A stretch of 5,831 nucleotides of DNA, from NCBI GenBank assembly GCA_041581055.1, contig JBFGCT010000217.1, forward strand, positions 1 through 5,831, read 5' to 3'. Source of the DNA: JBFGCT01 sp041581055. GTDB taxonomy: Bacteria; Actinomycetota; Acidimicrobiia; Acidimicrobiales; Ilumatobacteraceae. Below the pieces are notes generated by a model. The model was not told the DNA's origin and searched no databases. It saw only the letters and a list, made by a program, of their open reading frames with translations. A program made the position numbers and the translations under genes. This document shows positions 5,472-5,831 of the stretch, one piece after another. The first letter of the stretch is position 1; every line of letters starts with the position of its first letter.

Positions 5472-5831
5472 ATGCGAGCGCTGGTGCAGCGGGTGATGCG
5501 GGCCGAGGTGACCAGCCGCGCCACGGCGGACGCCGAGTGGTCGGTGGCCGGTTCGATCGGCGCTGGGCTCTGCGCGTTCGTCGGGGTGACCCACGACGAC
5601 GACGAGGGCCGCGCCGACCGGCTGGCGGCGAAGCTCATCGGCCTGCGCGTGTTCGACGACGAGGACGGCGTGATGAACCGGTCGCTGGCCGAGCTGGCGG
5701 CCCCGTCCCTGCTCGTCGTCAGCCAGTTCACGCTCTACGGCGACACCAGCAGGGGCCGCCGCCCGAGTTGGGCCGGCGCCGCCCCGCCCGAGGTCGCCGA
5801 GCCGCTCGTCGACCGCGTCGTGGGGGGGGCG
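5472..5831 (+). CDS. dtd: D-aminoacyl-tRNA deacylase, 3'-truncated by the window edge
   Basis: An open frame of 120 codons runs from ATG 5472 to the end of the window without a stop. The protein hydrolyses D-amino acids (and mischarged glycine) from tRNAs, a cytoplasmic proofreading step in translation. The start MRALVQRVMRAEV is typical of the family, and S-Q-F-T-L at residues 84-88 is the catalytic-site signature, followed by Y-G-D-T-S-R-G-R-R-P-S-W. Usual length is about 145-150 residues, so roughly 25-30 residues are missing. These include the C-terminal Gly-cisPro motif, which enforces D-chirality. A GAGG at 5459-5462, 9 bases before the ATG, can serve as ribosome binding site. The gene is divergent from the epimerase with 20 bases between starts. 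An 8-G run at 5822-5829 lies close to the edge; the frame reads through it normally here. Confidence 0.93.
   Translation, partial: MRALVQRVMRAEVTSRATADAEWSVAGSIGAGLCAFVGVTHDDDEGRADRLAAKLIGLRVFDDEDGVMNRSLAELAAPSLLVVSQFTLYGDTSRGRRPSWAGAAPPEVAEPLVDRVVGGA

Noticed and set aside
5207..5731. Minus-strand frame across the epimerase 5' end and dtd
   Set aside because: It is antisense to the well-recognised dtd and out of frame with the epimerase; no family features.
5822..5829. Run of 8 G near the window end as a possible dtd frameshift
   Set aside because: The frame continues without a stop, and too little sequence follows to judge; ordinary for this base composition.

Overview
The window is very GC-rich, with dense coding, short intergenic gaps and GTG/ATG starts. 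The gene types (an ECF sigma factor carrying a zinc-binding anti-sigma domain, GT4 glycosyltransferase + methyltransferase + 'prenyltransferase'-like triplet, Thr/Pro-rich exported linkers) point to an actinomycetote, possibly of the Acidimicrobiia. That placement is inferred from composition and gene content and was not tested by any search.

Layout. Positions 1-2552 hold a tightly packed minus-strand operon, read from right to left: a GT4 glycosyltransferase (2552-1257), a class I SAM methyltransferase (1252-512, 4-base gap) and a prenyltransferase-like toroid protein (515 to beyond position 1, 4-base GTGA overlap). The 69-base gap upstream of it (2553-2621) carries a perfect 14-bp palindrome that looks like an operator, and a possible leaderless promoter. 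Positions 2622-4526, also minus strand, hold the most interesting gene: a 634-residue single-chain protein with an ECF sigma factor, a ZAS-type anti-sigma zinc motif, one transmembrane helix, a long Thr/Pro linker with an exact P15-T15 block, and two predicted extracellular beta-sandwich domains. It reads as a membrane-tethered sigma factor with its own anti-sigma domain and outside sensor. Its 112-base upstream gap (4527-4638) has a CRP/GlxR-like site and a hairpin that overlaps the ribosome binding site. Positions 4639-5451 (minus) encode an aldose 1-epimerase family protein. It is divergent, with only 20 bases between the starts, from a 3'-truncated D-aminoacyl-tRNA deacylase gene (dtd, 5472 to the window end, plus).

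How the genes might work together. The glycosyltransferase/methyltransferase/toroid operon probably builds or modifies a glycoconjugate or glycolipid. The sigma factor just upstream of it has an outward-facing module and could respond to the envelope, but nothing in the sequence proves that it controls its neighbours. The epimerase and dtd look like ordinary housekeeping genes. No RNA genes, CRISPR arrays, insertion sequences or convincing intrinsic terminators were seen, and no gene-free stretch exceeds 300 bases.
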